Origin: an uncultured Blautia sp.
Lineage (GTDB): Bacteria > Bacillota > Clostridia > Lachnospirales > Lachnospiraceae
Length of the DNA: 29,358 nucleotides
NCBI GenBank assembly: GCA_900553515.1
Contig: USDN01000031.1
Location: forward strand, 1-29,358
Reading direction: 5' to 3'
The notes below the pieces were generated by a model that saw nothing but the letters and a program-made list of their open reading frames with translations, made no database searches and was not told the origin of the DNA. Shown piece after piece: positions 6,496 to 14,427 of the stretch (the first letter of the stretch is position 1; every line of letters begins with the position of its first letter). Both the position numbers and the translations under genes were made by a program.

Positions 6496-8220
6496 ATGTA
6501 CACGCTGAAAAAATTTATCCGCTATTACGGACCTTATAAGACAGTGTTCTTTCTGGATCTTTTCTGTGCAGCGATCATCAGTATGGTGGATCTTGCATTT
6601 CCCCAGATCCTGCGAATACTGACGGCTACGATTTTCAGGGAAGAACCTTCCAGGATACTGAGAGCCCTTCTTCCTGTCGGAGCGGCTCTTCTTATCATGT
6701 ATCTGATCCAGAGCTTCTGTGTTTACTATGTAGGTTATCAGGGGCATATGATGGGGGCAAAAATGGAAGGGGATATGCGCCGGCAGCTGTTTGACCACTA
6801 TGAAAAGCTGTCTTTTTCCTATTACGATCAGAATAATTCCGGTCAGATGATGAGCAAACTGGTATCGGATCTTTTTGATATTTCAGAATTTGCACACCAC
6901 GGTCCGGAGAATCTGTTTATTTCCCTGATTAAAATTGTGGGATCTTTTGTTTTTCTGTTTCTCATCAACTGGAGACTTGCGATTCCGCTTCTGATCCTTG
7001 TTTTTGTAATGTTCATGTTTTCCATGAGGCAGAATAAAAGAATGCAGGAAACTTTTATGGACAACCGGAAAAAAATCGGAGATGTGAATTCCAGTCTGCA
7101 GGATACGCTGGCAGGAATCCGTGTGGTACAGTCCTTTGCCAATGAAAATGTAGAGCGTGAGAAATTTGGAAAAAGCAATCATGCTTTTCTTTGTTCCAAA
7201 AATGCAAATTACAGGTGTATGGGAAACTTTATGGGCTGGAACCGATTCTTTCAGGGAATGATGTATCTGGTTACCCTTGTGTTTGGCGGCTGGCTGATTG
7301 CCAGAGGAAAAATGAATGCCGGAGATCTTGCCATGTATGCGCTTTATATCGGGATATTTGTAAGTCCGATCCAGATACTTGTGGAACTGATTGAGATGAT
7401 GCAGAAGGGTTTTTCCGGTTTCCGCCGCTTCCTTGAAGTGATGGAAACAGAGCCGGAAATCGTAAATGCACCGGATGCGGAGCCTCTGAAGAACGTAAAA
7501 GGGGAAGTTTCCTACGAAGACGTATCCTTCCACTACAGTGATGATGAAACTCCGGTTCTGGATCATATTTCCTTTAAAATCCCGGCAGGCAGATCCATAG
7601 CGTTAGTAGGTCCGTCCGGAAGCGGAAAAACCACAATCTGCTCCCTGCTTCCAAGGTTCTATGATGCCACAGGAGGAAGGATTACTGTGGATGGTCAGGA
7701 TGTAAGAAAGCTGACACTGGAAAGTCTGAGAAATCAGATCGGTCTTGTGCAGCAGGACATTTATCTTTTTGGAGGAAGCATCAAGGAAAACATTGCATAT
7801 GGAAAGCCGTCTGCTTCCATGGATGAGATTATTGATGCGGCAAAAAAAGCAAATATACATGATTTTATCATGTCTCTTCCAGATGGATACGATACTTTTG
7901 TGGGAGAGCGTGGAACCCGTCTTTCCGGCGGACAGAAGCAGCGGATTTCTATTGCCAGGGTATTTTTGAAAAATCCGCCGATCCTGATTCTGGATGAGGC
8001 TACCAGCGCTCTGGATAATGAAAGTGAGCGCTGGATCCAGAAAAGTCTGGAGGAGCTTTCCAAAAACAGAACGACTATCACCATAGCCCACCGGCTTTCC
8101 ACAATTCGGAATGCGGATGAGATCCTGGTTGTGGCAGACAACGGGATTGCGGAAAGAGGAACCCATGAGGAGCTCCTTGCCAGAAATGGGATCTACGCCC
8201 ATTACTATCAGATGTCCTGA
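6496..8220 (+). CDS. ABC exporter, half-transporter with fused membrane and ATPase domains (YwjA-like)
   Basis: This type I ABC exporter of 574 residues has an N-terminal membrane domain with about six helices (about 15-310) and a C-terminal ATPase domain. Walker A GPSGSGKTT is at 372-380, LSGGQ at 476-480, Walker B ILILDEATSALD from 496 with E501, and the switch histidine is H532. All catalytic residues are canonical, so it probably works as a homodimer. The frame stays open upstream to a TTG at 6433, but a promoter overlaps that region. ATGs at 6484 and 6496 are the real choices. GAAAGG ends directly before 6484, leaving no spacing, and so favours 6496 (MYTLKKF). It resembles Bacillus YwjA/MsbA-type exporters of unknown substrate, and its position after the peptide-sensing pair hints at drug or lipid-linked export. 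Confidence 0.88.
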   Translation: MYTLKKFIRYYGPYKTVFFLDLFCAAIISMVDLAFPQILRILTATIFREEPSRILRALLPVGAALLIMYLIQSFCVYYVGYQGHMMGAKMEGDMRRQLFDHYEKLSFSYYDQNNSGQMMSKLVSDLFDISEFAHHGPENLFISLIKIVGSFVFLFLINWRLAIPLLILVFVMFMFSMRQNKRMQETFMDNRKKIGDVNSSLQDTLAGIRVVQSFANENVEREKFGKSNHAFLCSKNANYRCMGNFMGWNRFFQGMMYLVTLVFGGWLIARGKMNAGDLAMYALYIGIFVSPIQILVELIEMMQKGFSGFRRFLEVMETEPEIVNAPDAEPLKNVKGEVSYEDVSFHYSDDETPVLDHISFKIPAGRSIALVGPSGSGKTTICSLLPRFYDATGGRITVDGQDVRKLTLESLRNQIGLVQQDIYLFGGSIKENIAYGKPSASMDEIIDAAKKANIHDFIMSLPDGYDTFVGERGTRLSGGQKQRISIARVFLKNPPILILDEATSALDNESERWIQKSLEELSKNRTTITIAHRLSTIRNADEILVVADNGIAERGTHEELLARNGIYAHYYQMS

Positions 8221-8299
8221 TAGTTCTGTGAGGCGGAATATGATTTTTTGTCTGTAAATGACATGCAGGAGAGGATTCTTCTGTTACAAAAGCTGGTTC

Positions 8300-8435
8300 A
8301 AGACTTGGAAAATTCTAAGCTTCTGCTTCTTTGCAAAAACAATCCCCCGAATGCTGAACTCGTCTGCGACTCAGACAGCAGCATCCGGGGGATCAATGCA
8401 AATACGCAGAATCCAAGAATTTTTATCCAAGTCTT
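8300..8435. repeat. Long imperfect inverted repeat between convergent genes
   Basis: The left arm (8300-8356) and right arm (8379-8435) are near complementary along most of their length. AAGACTTGG pairs with CCAAGTCTT, AAATTCT with AGAATTT, TTCTGC..TTTGCA with TGCAAA..GCAGAA, and ATCCCCCG with CGGGGGAT, then ATGCTG with CAGCAT. A small inner stem (GTCTG/CAGAC) tops it. Small bulges interrupt the stem. It may be a decayed miniature mobile element, a structured 3' RNA end or an extended terminator. Confidence 0.75.
8334..8393 (-). terminator. Rho-independent terminator of the sigma/DUF4179 operon
   Basis: The core hairpin at 8342-8393 (ATCCCCCG with CGGGGGAT, extended by ATGCTG/CAGCAT) is followed on the minus strand by TGTTTTTG. 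It lies about 60 bases after the DUF4179 stop. On + there is no T-run after it, so it works mainly for the minus strand. Confidence 0.8.
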
Positions 8436-8452
8436 TCAATTTATGCTGTACT

Positions 8453-9955
8453 CTACTGCTCCAGTACCACGGTCTTATGGTATCTGGCATTTTCTTCAAG
8501 GAGGGCTTTCCATTCTTCATTTTCCAGCTCTTCGTTGTAGTAACGAACTTTCAGGTCATCCATATACTGAATGTAGTCTACCAGATAAACATCAATGGAG
8601 GATACATTTCGATCCTGGATGGCGTAGTTGTTTATGCTGCCGTCAGAATCGTTGTAGGGCATCATATTTCCGTCAGCATCGAGAGTGACGATAAAGCAGT
8701 CGGAGTTGGAACCTTCTTCATAAAGTGGATTGACGGTAAGCTCATAAGGGGTTTTTACAACAGAAGCCAGTCCGATACCATCCTCGTTTGTTTCGTTGAT
8801 CTCAATGGTTTCTGTCAGGGAGTTATCAATAGTAACGGGAATATCAAAGCTCCAGTTTCCTTCAAACCAGTAGTTTTCGTGCTCATTGGGATGCTGACTG
8901 TATTCTGTCGGCATCTGGTTCATGACCTCCCGGAATTCCTCGTCAGACATATTCTGCAGTTCTTCTTCGGAATAGCCGCTGTTCCAGTATTCAGGCTCCG
9001 CCTTTGTTCCGGTAAACTCACTGATAGACAAGTGAAGGTCAAAAGTTTCAGGAAGCTCAACGGGCTTCACATATTCAGACTGGAGTGCGCCTGCCTGTGC
9101 ACTGACTTTATCATTAAATTCTCCCAGAAGCGCATAGCCTTCTTCTGTTTCGTCATTCAGATCTTCATGAGTTACTCCCATTTCGTCCAGGACAGCCTGT
9201 ACCATTTCGTCATACTTTTCATGATACTCGGTGGTATCCTCAAGTTTGGTGTTTAAACGGAGAATACAGGCATAAGTGTGGTCATCCAGAAATTTTCCTT
9301 CCGGATTCATATACTGGGTACCGGGATTCAGCTCTGCCTGGTCTCCTTCCAGAAAACTGTAGCTGGCATCTGCGATCATGGATATCACAGGCTGGTCTTC
9401 CTGATCCATCATGGTTTCCGGGAACGGCTCTTCACTGACTGCCTGCATGGAAAGATAAACAGCCTGATCGTTGGCATAAACTTCAGAAAAGGTAATGGTA
9501 AGTCCGTCTGCAGTTTTGGTATAAACTGTTTCAGCTGGTGCAGCGTTTTCTTCCGGCGCTGTTGCCTGAGAGTCGGAGGAATCTTTCGCTGGCTGTGACG
9601 GATTCTGCGTCGGTTCCTCAAGGGCAGTAGCTTTATCTGCAAAGTTTCCAAAGAAGCTTACGCTTTCCTGAAGCTGTTCAAAGAGTCCTCCTACAAAAGG
9701 AAGTTCTCTTGCCATAACCGGATTAGCTGCACAGAAGACAAAACCCACAGCCATTACGGCAGCCATGCCTCCGGCGATTTTGGCGCCGGTTTTCATCCAT
9801 CGGTAAGAATCTTTCTGGGGCTTTTTCTGGACAACTGTGTGGTCTTCGATCATACGGTAGGCACGATTTACTTTTTCATGCACAATCACCGGGATATCTA
9901 CGTCCTTATTCAGTTCTTCTCTTAATTTTTTTTCATTATTATTAAATGTCATCAT
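8453..9955 (-). CDS. DUF4179 domain membrane protein, probable anti-sigma/sensor partner
   Basis: This 500-residue protein has a cytosolic N-terminus of about 55 residues, one transmembrane segment at about 56-78 and a large outer region. Outside lies RELPFVGGLFEQL, typical of DUF4179 proteins, then a Pro/Ala/Glu/Ser-rich linker at about 114-142 and a long acidic domain up to the end. The frame is open upstream into the sigma gene, but AAAGGAGG seven bases before the ATG at 9955 and the overlap with the sigma stop fix the start. The topology and coupling to an ECF sigma gene match a transmembrane anti-sigma factor with an outer sensor domain. DUF4179 has no assigned biochemical function that I can state. 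The short N-terminal region would be the sigma-binding part by inference. Confidence 0.82.
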   Translation of the reverse strand: MMTFNNNEKKLREELNKDVDIPVIVHEKVNRAYRMIEDHTVVQKKPQKDSYRWMKTGAKIAGGMAAVMAVGFVFCAANPVMARELPFVGGLFEQLQESVSFFGNFADKATALEEPTQNPSQPAKDSSDSQATAPEENAAPAETVYTKTADGLTITFSEVYANDQAVYLSMQAVSEEPFPETMMDQEDQPVISMIADASYSFLEGDQAELNPGTQYMNPEGKFLDDHTYACILRLNTKLEDTTEYHEKYDEMVQAVLDEMGVTHEDLNDETEEGYALLGEFNDKVSAQAGALQSEYVKPVELPETFDLHLSISEFTGTKAEPEYWNSGYSEEELQNMSDEEFREVMNQMPTEYSQHPNEHENYWFEGNWSFDIPVTIDNSLTETIEINETNEDGIGLASVVKTPYELTVNPLYEEGSNSDCFIVTLDADGNMMPYNDSDGSINNYAIQDRNVSSIDVYLVDYIQYMDDLKVRYYNEELENEEWKALLEENARYHKTVVLEQ

Positions 9956-10470
9956 GCATGTTCCTCCTTTATTTGATACTGATAGGCTTCCGCCAGTATG
10001 CGGCGTCCTCTCTGAAGACGGGTTTTTACGGTGCTTTCTTTCATATTCAGGATCTGACTGATATCGGCAGTGTTGAATCCTTCCATATAATAAAGCAGAA
10101 GGATGCTCCGGTATTTTTCGTCCAGAGGAGCCAGAAGCTGGTTCCATTCACTGGTTTCAAAATCCTCTTCATAAAAAGGGGTATCAGGAATCTGATCGGT
10201 GTACAGAGTCAGTTTTTTTCTGTGAAGGATATCCTTACATTTATTAATCAGAATCCTTGTAAGCCATGTTTTAAAATATTTGTTGTTTTTTAAATTTGGA
10301 AGATTTTCATAGCAGGATAAGATGGTATCCTGTATGGCATCTGCGGCGTCTTCATCATTTTTCAGATAGGATCGTGCGATTTTATACATGCTTTGGGTCT
10401 GCATATCCATGAGACGGCAGAAGGCATCGGAATCTCCTTTTTTTGCCTTTCGCAGTAAGTGTTCTGTCAT
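9952..10470 (-). CDS. ECF-type RNA polymerase sigma factor
   Basis: This 172-residue sigma-70 family protein carries region 2 (about 8-75, with DAADAIQDTILSCYENL and FKTWLTRILINKCKD) and region 4 (about 115-160, with LLLYYMEGFNTADISQIL and ESTVKTRLQRGRRIL). Regions 1 and 3 are absent, as in ECF sigmas. AAGGGAGG lies seven bases before the ATG. The stop overlaps the start of the DUF4179 gene. Such pairs respond to cell-envelope stress in Firmicutes, where the membrane partner holds the sigma until a signal arrives. An ECF-like promoter upstream (10547-10577) suggests autoregulation. Its regulon is unknown. Confidence 0.92.
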   Translation of the reverse strand: MTEHLLRKAKKGDSDAFCRLMDMQTQSMYKIARSYLKNDEDAADAIQDTILSCYENLPNLKNNKYFKTWLTRILINKCKDILHRKKLTLYTDQIPDTPFYEEDFETSEWNQLLAPLDEKYRSILLLYYMEGFNTADISQILNMKESTVKTRLQRGRRILAEAYQYQIKEEHA

Positions 10471-10546
10471 ATGGTTCCTCCCTTATGTAAATGGACCGGT
10501 CATTGGATGGGGTGCTGTAAGCGCCTGTGTTTTTGTGTTTCTATCT

Positions 10547-10577
10547 ATTAGACGTGCAGAATACAGAAAAGGATTCA
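10547..10577 (-). promoter_or_regulatory. Candidate ECF-type autoregulated promoter of the sigma operon
   Basis: On minus, TGAATCC (10571-10577), a 16-base spacer and CGTCTAAT (10547-10554) resemble Bacillus ECF promoters (TGAAAC-N16-CGTC). The start codon lies about 76 bases downstream. An AT-rich run (about 10577-10610) precedes the -35, which would help polymerase contact. Confidence 0.62.
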
Positions 10578-10735
10578 AAAAAATAAATTTTTTTTAAAAT
10601 ATTTTTTCGTTCACAAATCCAACATAAATTTCTGATAGGATAAAAACAGAGATTTATGCAAATTTATAATTACTGCTGTGAATGAAGCGGACAGTAGTTT
10701 ATAAACAATTATATACAAAAACAGGAGGTATGGAT

Positions 10736-11419
10736 ATGGATGCCCTGAAAATACTTGTAGTAGATGATGAAAGCCGTATGAGAAAGCTGGTAAAAGACTT
10801 TTTGACAAAGAAAAGTTTCCAGGTTCTGGAGGCCGGAGACGGCGAAGAGGCTATGGATATTTTTTATAAGGAAAAGGATATTGCTCTGATTATTCTTGAT
10901 GTAATGATGCCTAAGATGGACGGATGGGAGGTTTGTCGTGAAATCCGCAAAAACTCAAAAGTTCCGATCATCATGCTGACGGCAAGAGGAGATGAAAGAG
11001 ATGAACTTCTGGGATTTGAACTGGGAGTGGATGAATATATCTCCAAGCCGTTCAGCCCCAAGATACTGGTTGCAAGAGTGGAGGCGATTTTAAGAAGAAC
11101 CGGACAGGATGCGGCAGAAAATATTCTTTCAGCCGGAGGGATCGTGATTGATAAGGCTGCCCATCAGGCCTCTGTAGATGATGAACCGATGGAACTGAGT
11201 TTTAAGGAATTTGAACTTCTGACTTATTTTCTGGAAAATGAGGGGATTGCGCTTTCCAGAGAAAAAATCCTGAATTCTGTGTGGAATTACGACTATTTTG
11301 GAGATGCCCGTACTATTGATACTCATGTAAAGAAACTAAGGAGCAAGATGGGAGACAAGGGAGAATATATTAAAACTGTATGGGGTATGGGTTATAAGTT
11401 TGAGGTCGAGCCGTCATGA
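10736..11419 (+). CDS. OmpR-family response regulator
   Basis: This 227-residue protein has a receiver domain (D10-D11 acidic pair, phosphoacceptor D55 in LDVMMPKMDGWEV, T82, K104 in ISKPF) and a winged-helix DNA-binding domain in the last ~95 residues (ARTIDTHVKKLRSKMG, GMGYKFE). AGGAGG lies seven bases before the ATG at 10736. An ATG at 10730 is only one base from it, and a more upstream in-frame ATG at 10682 has no ribosome site. The stop overlaps the kinase start by ATGA. The gene is divergent from the ECF sigma operon, whose promoter lies about 160 bases away. Target genes cannot be named. Confidence 0.92.
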   Translation: MDALKILVVDDESRMRKLVKDFLTKKSFQVLEAGDGEEAMDIFYKEKDIALIILDVMMPKMDGWEVCREIRKNSKVPIIMLTARGDERDELLGFELGVDEYISKPFSPKILVARVEAILRRTGQDAAENILSAGGIVIDKAAHQASVDDEPMELSFKEFELLTYFLENEGIALSREKILNSVWNYDYFGDARTIDTHVKKLRSKMGDKGEYIKTVWGMGYKFEVEPS

Positions 11420-12945
11420 ACAGACATTCTTTGAATAAGAAAGAAAAAAAAAGAAAGTTTCATCCTTTGAGAAGACAGCTGGAGATTCTTTTTATAGGGC
11501 TGCTTGTACTTTCTATCTGTTCGATCACCCTTATAAATATGTTGTTTTTGGAAAAATATTATATTGCAAGGAAAACAGAAGTATTAAAGTCTGCTATGAC
11601 TGACCTTCAGGGTCTGCGCCTGACTACGGATGAGGAAGGCAATGAGACCGCAGAGATTTCTGATACATTAAGACGGACATGTTCCCAAAATAACCTGTCA
11701 TGGATGATCATTACTGCAGACGGGCAAAAAGTGGCAGCTGTAGGCGGAAGCGAAGGAATGCTTCAGGCACGGCTTATTGGTTATGCGTATGATCTGGATA
11801 AAAAGCATATGAAAACAAAAACACTTGAACAATCTGACAGTTATGTGATCCAGCAGGTCAGTGACCGGTTTGCAGGCATGGATTATCTGGAAAGCTGGGG
11901 GAATCTGGACAACGGATGCTTCTTTCTTATAAGAACACCTCTGGAAAGTATCCGGGAAAGCGTTTCCATATCTAACAGCTTTTATTTTGTGGTAGGTATC
12001 TTTATTATTGCGGTCAGCGCTCTGGTTCTCTGGATAATTACCAGACGGATCACGAATCCGATCAGTGAACTGACGGTGCTTTCCAGAAAAATGAGTAATC
12101 TGGATTTTGAAGCAAAATACAGAAGTCAGGCAGGAAATGAGATCGATGAACTGGGGGAAAATTTTAACAGAATGTCGAAAGAGCTGGAAAAAACAATTTC
12201 TGAGCTGAAAGCTGCCAATAACCAGCTGCAGAAGGATATTGAAAGTAAGATACGGATCGATCAGCAGCGACAGGAATTTCTGAATAATGTTTCTCATGAA
12301 TTGAAAACCCCTATCGCTCTTGTACAGGGGTATGCGGAGGGGCTGAAAGAAAATATTTCAGATGACCCGGAAAGCAGGGAATTTTACTGTGATGTAATCA
12401 TGGATGAGGCATCTAAGATGAATAAACTGGTAAGAAATCTTCTGACTTTGAACCATCTGGAAGAGGGGAGAGACGAACTGGCAATGGAGCGGTTTGATAT
12501 TGTCAGTCTGATCCGGGGAGTTCTCCAGTCCATGGATATCATGATTCAGCAAAAAGAAGCAAAGGTTTCTTTCCAGGCGCCGGAACCGGTGTATGTGTGG
12601 GCAGACGAATTTAAGATCGAAGAGGTGGTCACCAACTATACCAGTAATGCCCTGAACCATCTGGAGGGAGAAAAAGAGATTGAGATTTGTGTGATTCCGG
12701 AAGGAAACCAGGTAAGGATTACTGTTTTCAATACAGGAGCTCCTATCCCGGAGGCAGACATTCCAAACCTCTGGAAAAAATTCTATAAGGTGGATAAGGC
12801 AAGAACCAGAGAATATGGTGGAAGCGGAATCGGCCTTTCCATTGTGAAAGCGATCATGGAAAGTCATCACCAGGAATATGGCGTTTGTAATTATGACAAT
12901 GGTGTCGAATTCTGGTTTACCCTGGACACAAAGAGTGTGAATTAA
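11416..12945 (+). CDS. HAMP-containing sensor histidine kinase
   Basis: This 509-residue kinase starts with a basic leader, then TM1 at about 22-45, an outer sensor region of about 140 residues and TM2 at about 187-209. A HAMP domain follows at about 209-262 (ITNPISELTVLSRKMSNLDF), then a coiled-coil run and the phosphoacceptor helix with H294 in NVSHELKTPIAL. The ATPase domain has an N-box near 405-416 and the G2 box GGSGIGLSIVK at 468-478. The G1 motif is FNTGAPIP, where Asn439 replaces the usual Asp, a change seen in VanS-like clostridial kinases. It overlaps its regulator by ATGA and is followed by a terminator. The ligand is unknown. Confidence 0.92.
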   Translation: MNRHSLNKKEKKRKFHPLRRQLEILFIGLLVLSICSITLINMLFLEKYYIARKTEVLKSAMTDLQGLRLTTDEEGNETAEISDTLRRTCSQNNLSWMIITADGQKVAAVGGSEGMLQARLIGYAYDLDKKHMKTKTLEQSDSYVIQQVSDRFAGMDYLESWGNLDNGCFFLIRTPLESIRESVSISNSFYFVVGIFIIAVSALVLWIITRRITNPISELTVLSRKMSNLDFEAKYRSQAGNEIDELGENFNRMSKELEKTISELKAANNQLQKDIESKIRIDQQRQEFLNNVSHELKTPIALVQGYAEGLKENISDDPESREFYCDVIMDEASKMNKLVRNLLTLNHLEEGRDELAMERFDIVSLIRGVLQSMDIMIQQKEAKVSFQAPEPVYVWADEFKIEEVVTNYTSNALNHLEGEKEIEICVIPEGNQVRITVFNTGAPIPEADIPNLWKKFYKVDKARTREYGGSGIGLSIVKAIMESHHQEYGVCNYDNGVEFWFTLDTKSVN

Positions 12946-12955
12946 GACGAAAATC

Positions 12956-12994
12956 GGCAGATGTAAAGAAATCCCTTTGCATCTGCCTTTTTTT
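12956..12994 (+). terminator. Terminator after the second two-component system
   Basis: GGCAGATGTAAAG pairs with CTTTGCATCTGCC with one mismatch around a short loop, followed by seven T. The right arm overlaps the -35 box of the next promoter. Confidence 0.9.
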
Positions 12995-13004
12995 GGAGTA
13001 TAAT
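12977..13004 (+). promoter_or_regulatory. Promoter of the hisH-hisF-ung-flippase operon
   Basis: TTGCAT (12977-12982), a 16-base spacer and TATAAT (12999-13004) precede hisH by about 32 bases. No T-box, leader peptide or His-specific attenuator is visible in the short leader. Confidence 0.72.
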
Positions 13005-13035
13005 CGACATATCTTAGGAAAAAAGGGGACAGCAT

Positions 13036-13656
13036 ATGATTGGGATTATAGATTATGATGCAGGCAATATCCGCAGTGTGGAAAAAGCCTTTGCCCATTT
13101 GGGCGAACAAACAGTGGTTTCCCGTGATCCAAAAGTGCTGATGGATGCGGATAAGGTGGTTCTTCCGGGAGTGGGAAGCTTCGGGGACGCCATGGGAAAT
13201 CTTCATAAATACGGACTTGTCCCGGTGATCCATGATATGGTAAATTCCGGGAAACCGTTTCTTGGAATCTGTCTGGGTCTGCAGCTTCTTTTTGAAAGCA
13301 GCGAGGAAACTCCGGGAGTCGAGGGACTTGGGATCCTGAAGGGCAGAATTTTAAGGATTCCGCCTGCACCTTCTTTAAAAATTCCCCATATGGGCTGGAA
13401 TTCCCTTCATCTTCAGAATAACGGAAGACTTTTTCGGGATATTCCGGAGGATACTTATGTGTATTTTGTCCATTCTTATTATCTCCATGCGGAAGAGCCG
13501 GAAATTGTAAAAGCAGTAACGGACTACAGCACGGAAATTCATGCTTCGGTAGAGAAGGATAATGTATTTGCCTGCCAGTTCCATCCGGAAAAGAGCAGCC
13601 GGTACGGATTGAAGATTCTGGAGAATTTTGCAAAGCTTGACAGGGAGGAAAGATAG
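13036..13656 (+). CDS. hisH: Imidazole glycerol phosphate synthase, glutaminase subunit HisH
   Basis: This class I glutamine amidotransferase of 206 residues has the nucleophile C79 in FLGICLGLQ, H183 and E185 in CQFHPEKSS, and the oxyanion-strand loop PGVGSFGDAM near 44-53. It begins with MIGIIDYDAGNI, typical of HisH. HisH releases ammonia from glutamine and passes it through a tunnel to HisF, which turns PRFAR into IGP and AICAR in histidine synthesis. A GGGG-type ribosome site lies before the ATG. hisF starts at the next base after the stop, so the two subunits are made together. The other his genes are not in the window. Confidence 0.96.
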   Translation: MIGIIDYDAGNIRSVEKAFAHLGEQTVVSRDPKVLMDADKVVLPGVGSFGDAMGNLHKYGLVPVIHDMVNSGKPFLGICLGLQLLFESSEETPGVEGLGILKGRILRIPPAPSLKIPHMGWNSLHLQNNGRLFRDIPEDTYVYFVHSYYLHAEEPEIVKAVTDYSTEIHASVEKDNVFACQFHPEKSSRYGLKILENFAKLDREER

Positions 13657-14415
13657 ATGTTTACAAAAAGAATCATTCCCTGCCTTGATGTGAATAAAGG
13701 CCGGGTGGTAAAAGGGGTAAACTTTGTAGATCTGAAGGATGCGGGAGATCCGGTGGAGATTGCCCGGGCCTATGATGCGGCCGGTGCAGACGAACTGGTT
13801 TTTCTGGACATCACAGCTTCCTGCGAGGAGAGGGATACCGTGGTGGATATGGTCCGTGCCGTGGCCTCCAGCGTGTTTATTCCCTTTACGGTAGGCGGAG
13901 GAATTCGTACCGTAGAGGATTTTAAAAGACTTCTCCGGGAGGGGGCAGACAAGATTTCTGTTAATTCAGCAGCGATCGACCGGCCGGAACTGATCTCTGA
14001 GGCGGCAGAAAAATTCGGAAGCCAGTGTGTGGTGGTTGCCATTGATGCCAGAAGAAGACCGGAAGGCGGATGGAATATTTATAAGCACGGGGGCCGCCTG
14101 GATACAGGCCTGGATGTCATAGAGTGGGCCAAAAAAGCCGAGGCTCTGGGCGCAGGAGAAATCCTTCTTACCAGTATGGACTGTGACGGTACAAAAGCAG
14201 GCTATGATATGGAACTGACCCGTGCGGTGGCAGATGCAGTTTCCATTCCGGTGATCGCATCCGGAGGCGCCGGAACTCTGGAGCATTTTTATGAGGCGCT
14301 TTCCGAAGGAGGCGCAGATGCAGCTCTGGCTGCGTCCTTATTTCATTACAAAGAACTGGAGATCAGCCAGGTGAAGGATTATCTGGCAGAAAAAGGAATC
14401 TCCGTACGAAGATAA
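13657..14415 (+). CDS. hisF: Imidazole glycerol phosphate synthase, cyclase subunit HisF
   Basis: This 252-residue TIM barrel has the two catalytic aspartates: D11 in IIPCLDVNKGRVVKG and D130 in VVVAIDARR. Phosphate-binding loops are also present (TVGGGIRT near 78-85; ASGGAGTLEHF in the last third). It performs the cyclase step with ammonia from HisH. The length is normal for the family. The ATG follows the hisH stop directly, and GGGAGG inside the hisH end provides the ribosome site. The downstream ung gene starts 12 bases later in the same operon. Confidence 0.97.
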   Translation: MFTKRIIPCLDVNKGRVVKGVNFVDLKDAGDPVEIARAYDAAGADELVFLDITASCEERDTVVDMVRAVASSVFIPFTVGGGIRTVEDFKRLLREGADKISVNSAAIDRPELISEAAEKFGSQCVVVAIDARRRPEGGWNIYKHGGRLDTGLDVIEWAKKAEALGAGEILLTSMDCDGTKAGYDMELTRAVADAVSIPVIASGGAGTLEHFYEALSEGGADAALAASLFHYKELEISQVKDYLAEKGISVRR

Positions 14416-14427
14416 AGAGGTGAATTT

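Noticed and set aside
8258..9256. 332-codon open frame on + opposite the DUF4179 gene
   Set aside because: It crosses the terminator and inverted repeat, has no ribosome site and no family pattern; the minus-strand gene is coupled to the sigma factor.
9956..10147. 64-residue N-terminal extension of the DUF4179 protein
   Set aside because: It lies wholly within the sigma gene in another frame, while AAAGGAGG fits the ATG at 9955.
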